From: Cohnella fermenti
GTDB taxonomy: Bacteria > Bacillota > Bacilli > Paenibacillales > Paenibacillaceae
NCBI RefSeq assembly: GCF_004801405.1
Contig: NZ_SSOB01000022.1
Span: 1 to 64,000, forward strand
Length of the DNA stretch: 64,000 bases
Reading direction: 5' to 3'
In this document: positions 62,410 to 64,000 of the stretch, piece by piece
How the letters are laid out: each line of letters begins with the position of its first letter
Numbering within the stretch: position 1 is the stretch's first letter
Notes under the pieces: model-generated
The model's database searches: none
Told to the model about the DNA's origin: nothing
The model's input: the letters and a program-made list of their open reading frames with translations, nothing else
Made by a program: the position numbers and the translations under genes

Positions 62410-62560
62410 CGGCAGCTATGCGGGTTCGGTGGTCTTTAGCAGCAGCGGAGGGTTCTAGCGGGAACCAAAATCCCCCTAACCGCCATAATGAGGCAGCAGG
62501 GGGACCAACTTCGCCGCTTCGCAGATACGGCCGTCGGCCATTCCGCAGCTCCGCATTCAA

Positions 62561-63835
62561 TCAATCCTCGTCCGCATCGAAGCTCTTCGTCACGCGGCGG
62601 GGGAGGAGCCAGCCCGCCCAGAAGAGGGCCGCGATCAAGGCCGCGCCCCACAGCACGGGGGAGAACGGCCAGTTCGGAAGGCTGGCGACCAGCCACAGCA
62701 GCGCGACCAGGAGCACTCCGCCTATGCGGGCGATGGAAGCGATGCTCCGTCCCCGCTCGTCCTGAGCGAGCGGGACGACCGAGGCGTTCTCGGCGAAGCG
62801 GACGCGGCCGAGTTCGGTGATCTGCAGGCCGCCGACCAATACGGCGATGACGAAGGCAATCAGGTCGACGATCGGGTGACCGGAGAACAGCAGAACGAGC
62901 ATAAGCAGGACGCTCCAGCGCCAGAGGGCGCCGAACGTCTCGCTGCGCAGCATCGTCTTGGCGTAGAGATAACGCCAGGCGTTGCCACGCTTCCACGCGA
63001 GCCGATCCACCGTCCAGGCGATCCAGCGGCGGCGGGCCGGGCGGGCGAATTCGGTCGGCAGGTCGACGAACCAGCCGAGGAATCGGTTCCAGCGGCGGCG
63101 AGCCGCGCCTTCCTCCGCGATCAAGCGATCCCAAGGAAGCGTATGCTTCGGCACCAGGCGCGACAGCAAGTACCACACGGCGACGATCAGAGCCGTGAAT
63201 CCGAGCGCGAGGCCGAACGACTTGAGCAGCAGCGCCGCGACGATGGCGACGGATGCTATCCAGCGCATCAGCAGCAAGCCGATGCGCCATGCCGTATCGG
63301 CCATGCGCCGCTCCGTCCATGCCGCATGCACGTTCCACACGGCCGCCCCGGCCAACGCGAGCGCGAGCGCCCAAGGCGAGCGGGAGTCCGCGGCCCCCTC
63401 GGTTATCGGCGCCAACTGATACAGCGGCACGAAGCTCCCGAACGCAACAAGAACCCGCACCGCGCTCATGAGCATGGCCCTGCGGACGAGCGGCCTCAGA
63501 ATGCCGCTTAGCATCCCTTCTTCCAGAGGCAGCACGAACACCGTGTCCGAAGGCTGCAGGTACGTCCGGAGCGGCGTATATAAACATAGAAGCGCGAGAA
63601 CGATCCAGCCGACCAGGTCGGCCGGCCAATCTGCCGGCATATCCTTCAACGTCCGTATGTATCCCATAACCAAGGTGATTCCCAGCGCCGACACGACCAG
63701 GCCGAAGCCGCTCTGGAACACGTACCGGGAATGGGCCGCAATCTCCCGGCGGAACGCCTGCGCCCGCGACGCTCTTAAGCGGCGCAGCTCCTCCAGCCTC
63801 CCGCCGCCGACCGTCGCCTTCCGTTCAGCGTCCAA
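62561..63835 (-). CDS. ecsB: EcsB-type ABC transporter permease
   Basis: This roughly 424-residue membrane protein carries the EcsB landmark PSDTVFVLPLEEGMLSGILR and about eight to ten hydrophobic segments. EcsAB affects secretion and regulated intramembrane proteolysis in Bacillus. TTG 63835 follows GGGGGAG by six bases and overlaps the ATPase stop; a TTG at 63871 has no ribosome site. The preceding gene encodes the matching ATPase. Confidence 0.9.
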   Translation of the reverse strand: MDAERKATVGGGRLEELRRLRASRAQAFRREIAAHSRYVFQSGFGLVVSALGITLVMGYIRTLKDMPADWPADLVGWIVLALLCLYTPLRTYLQPSDTVFVLPLEEGMLSGILRPLVRRAMLMSAVRVLVAFGSFVPLYQLAPITEGAADSRSPWALALALAGAAVWNVHAAWTERRMADTAWRIGLLLMRWIASVAIVAALLLKSFGLALGFTALIVAVWYLLSRLVPKHTLPWDRLIAEEGAARRRWNRFLGWFVDLPTEFARPARRRWIAWTVDRLAWKRGNAWRYLYAKTMLRSETFGALWRWSVLLMLVLLFSGHPIVDLIAFVIAVLVGGLQITELGRVRFAENASVVPLAQDERGRSIASIARIGGVLLVALLWLVASLPNWPFSPVLWGAALIAALFWAGWLLPRRVTKSFDADED

Positions 63836-64000
63836 GCTTCGCTCCCCCTTCGCTCTCCGCGTCCAGGACAAGCGTCTCGAACGCGTCGTCGAGCGTTGCC
63901 GCGCCGTTCGCCATCCGCTTCACGTCCTCCGGCGTCCCGGAAGCGATAATGCGCCCCTGGTGCAGCACGACCAGGCTGTCCGCCCTGCGCTCCAGCGCCG
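63825..64000 (-). CDS. ecsA: C-terminal end of EcsA-type ABC ATPase (partial at window edge)
   Basis: The visible 57 residues include LERRADSLVVLHQGRIIASG and TPEDVKRMANGAATLDDAFE, the end of an ABC ATPase after the H-loop. The stop TGA is at 63825-63827, overlapping the ecsB start. The P-loop lies outside the window. Identity rests on the EcsB partner. Confidence 0.85.
   Translation of the reverse strand, partial: ALERRADSLVVLHQGRIIASGTPEDVKRMANGAATLDDAFETLVLDAESEGGAKLGR

Noticed and set aside
62345..62560. Small minus-strand gene of about 71 codons
   Set aside because: Its end runs into repeat element F, and it has no ribosome site or recognisable protein features.

Overview
The window reads as chromosomal DNA of a GC-rich member of the Paenibacillaceae (Cohnella or a high-GC Paenibacillus). 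The evidence is Gram-positive ribosome binding sites, lipoprotein boxes, the LplB/LplC/YesM/YesN style of sugar uptake, a Bacillus-type Fur box, cre-like sites and an EcsAB transporter. Most of the window has high GC; one island at 60.93-62.15 kb is clearly AT-rich.

Region 1 (1-20.3 kb) is an extracellular contractile injection system (eCIS, phage-tail-like) with regulatory genes beside it. On the minus strand, in transcription order: a membrane transporter-like protein with HEAT repeats and a cyclic-nucleotide-binding domain; an RsbW-like kinase; a STAS antagonist; a GAF-SpoIIE/RsbU phosphatase; then the eCIS AAA+ ATPase, DUF4255 cap protein, sheath, first tube protein, a tail-assembly protein, a DUF6760 protein, a second tube protein, and a very long Arg/Glu/Gln-rich protein that runs off the left edge (at least 1172 residues, open to base 1). 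Baseplate genes presumably lie beyond the edge. Divergently on the plus strand are a 933-residue coiled-coil/beta-rich protein resembling eCIS-associated large proteins and a protein with a C-terminal YbjN (secretion-chaperone-fold) domain.

Region 2 (20.4-33.2 kb) is a beta-glucan locus: a cytoplasmic GH16, an LplB-LplC-lipoprotein importer, a YesM/YesN two-component system and a large secreted GH16 with a CBM56-like domain and a cre-like site. Region 3 (33.3-41.2 kb) is an iron locus: siderophore-binding lipoprotein behind a perfect Fur box, a fused FhuB-like permease, two flavin monooxygenases and a DJ-1/PfpI protein, with a divergent MocR regulator. Region 4 (41-60.3 kb) handles plant or bacterial polysaccharide: GH2, polysaccharide deacetylase, an LplB/LplC/lipoprotein importer, an AraC membrane sensor, GH78 rhamnosidase, an unassigned probable alpha/alpha-barrel protein, an FAD oxidoreductase and a secreted clan GH-A hydrolase. 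Region 5 (60.9-64 kb) has two AT-rich hypothetical genes between two copies of a repeat, then ecsB and the end of ecsA.

The most unusual signal is an intergenic repeat family. Its unit is a 24-bp A/T-rich near-palindrome (arms like TTTTATGYGA and TCRCATWMAT around four bases) spaced at a constant 50-54 bp. Five dispersed elements (19.05, 29.90, 45.01, 60.65, 62.23 kb) each hold exactly four units, two forward then two inverted. A sixth locus inside the eCIS operon (4.65-5.19 kb) is an 11-unit head-to-tail array ending in a perfect palindrome. I do not recognise this family.
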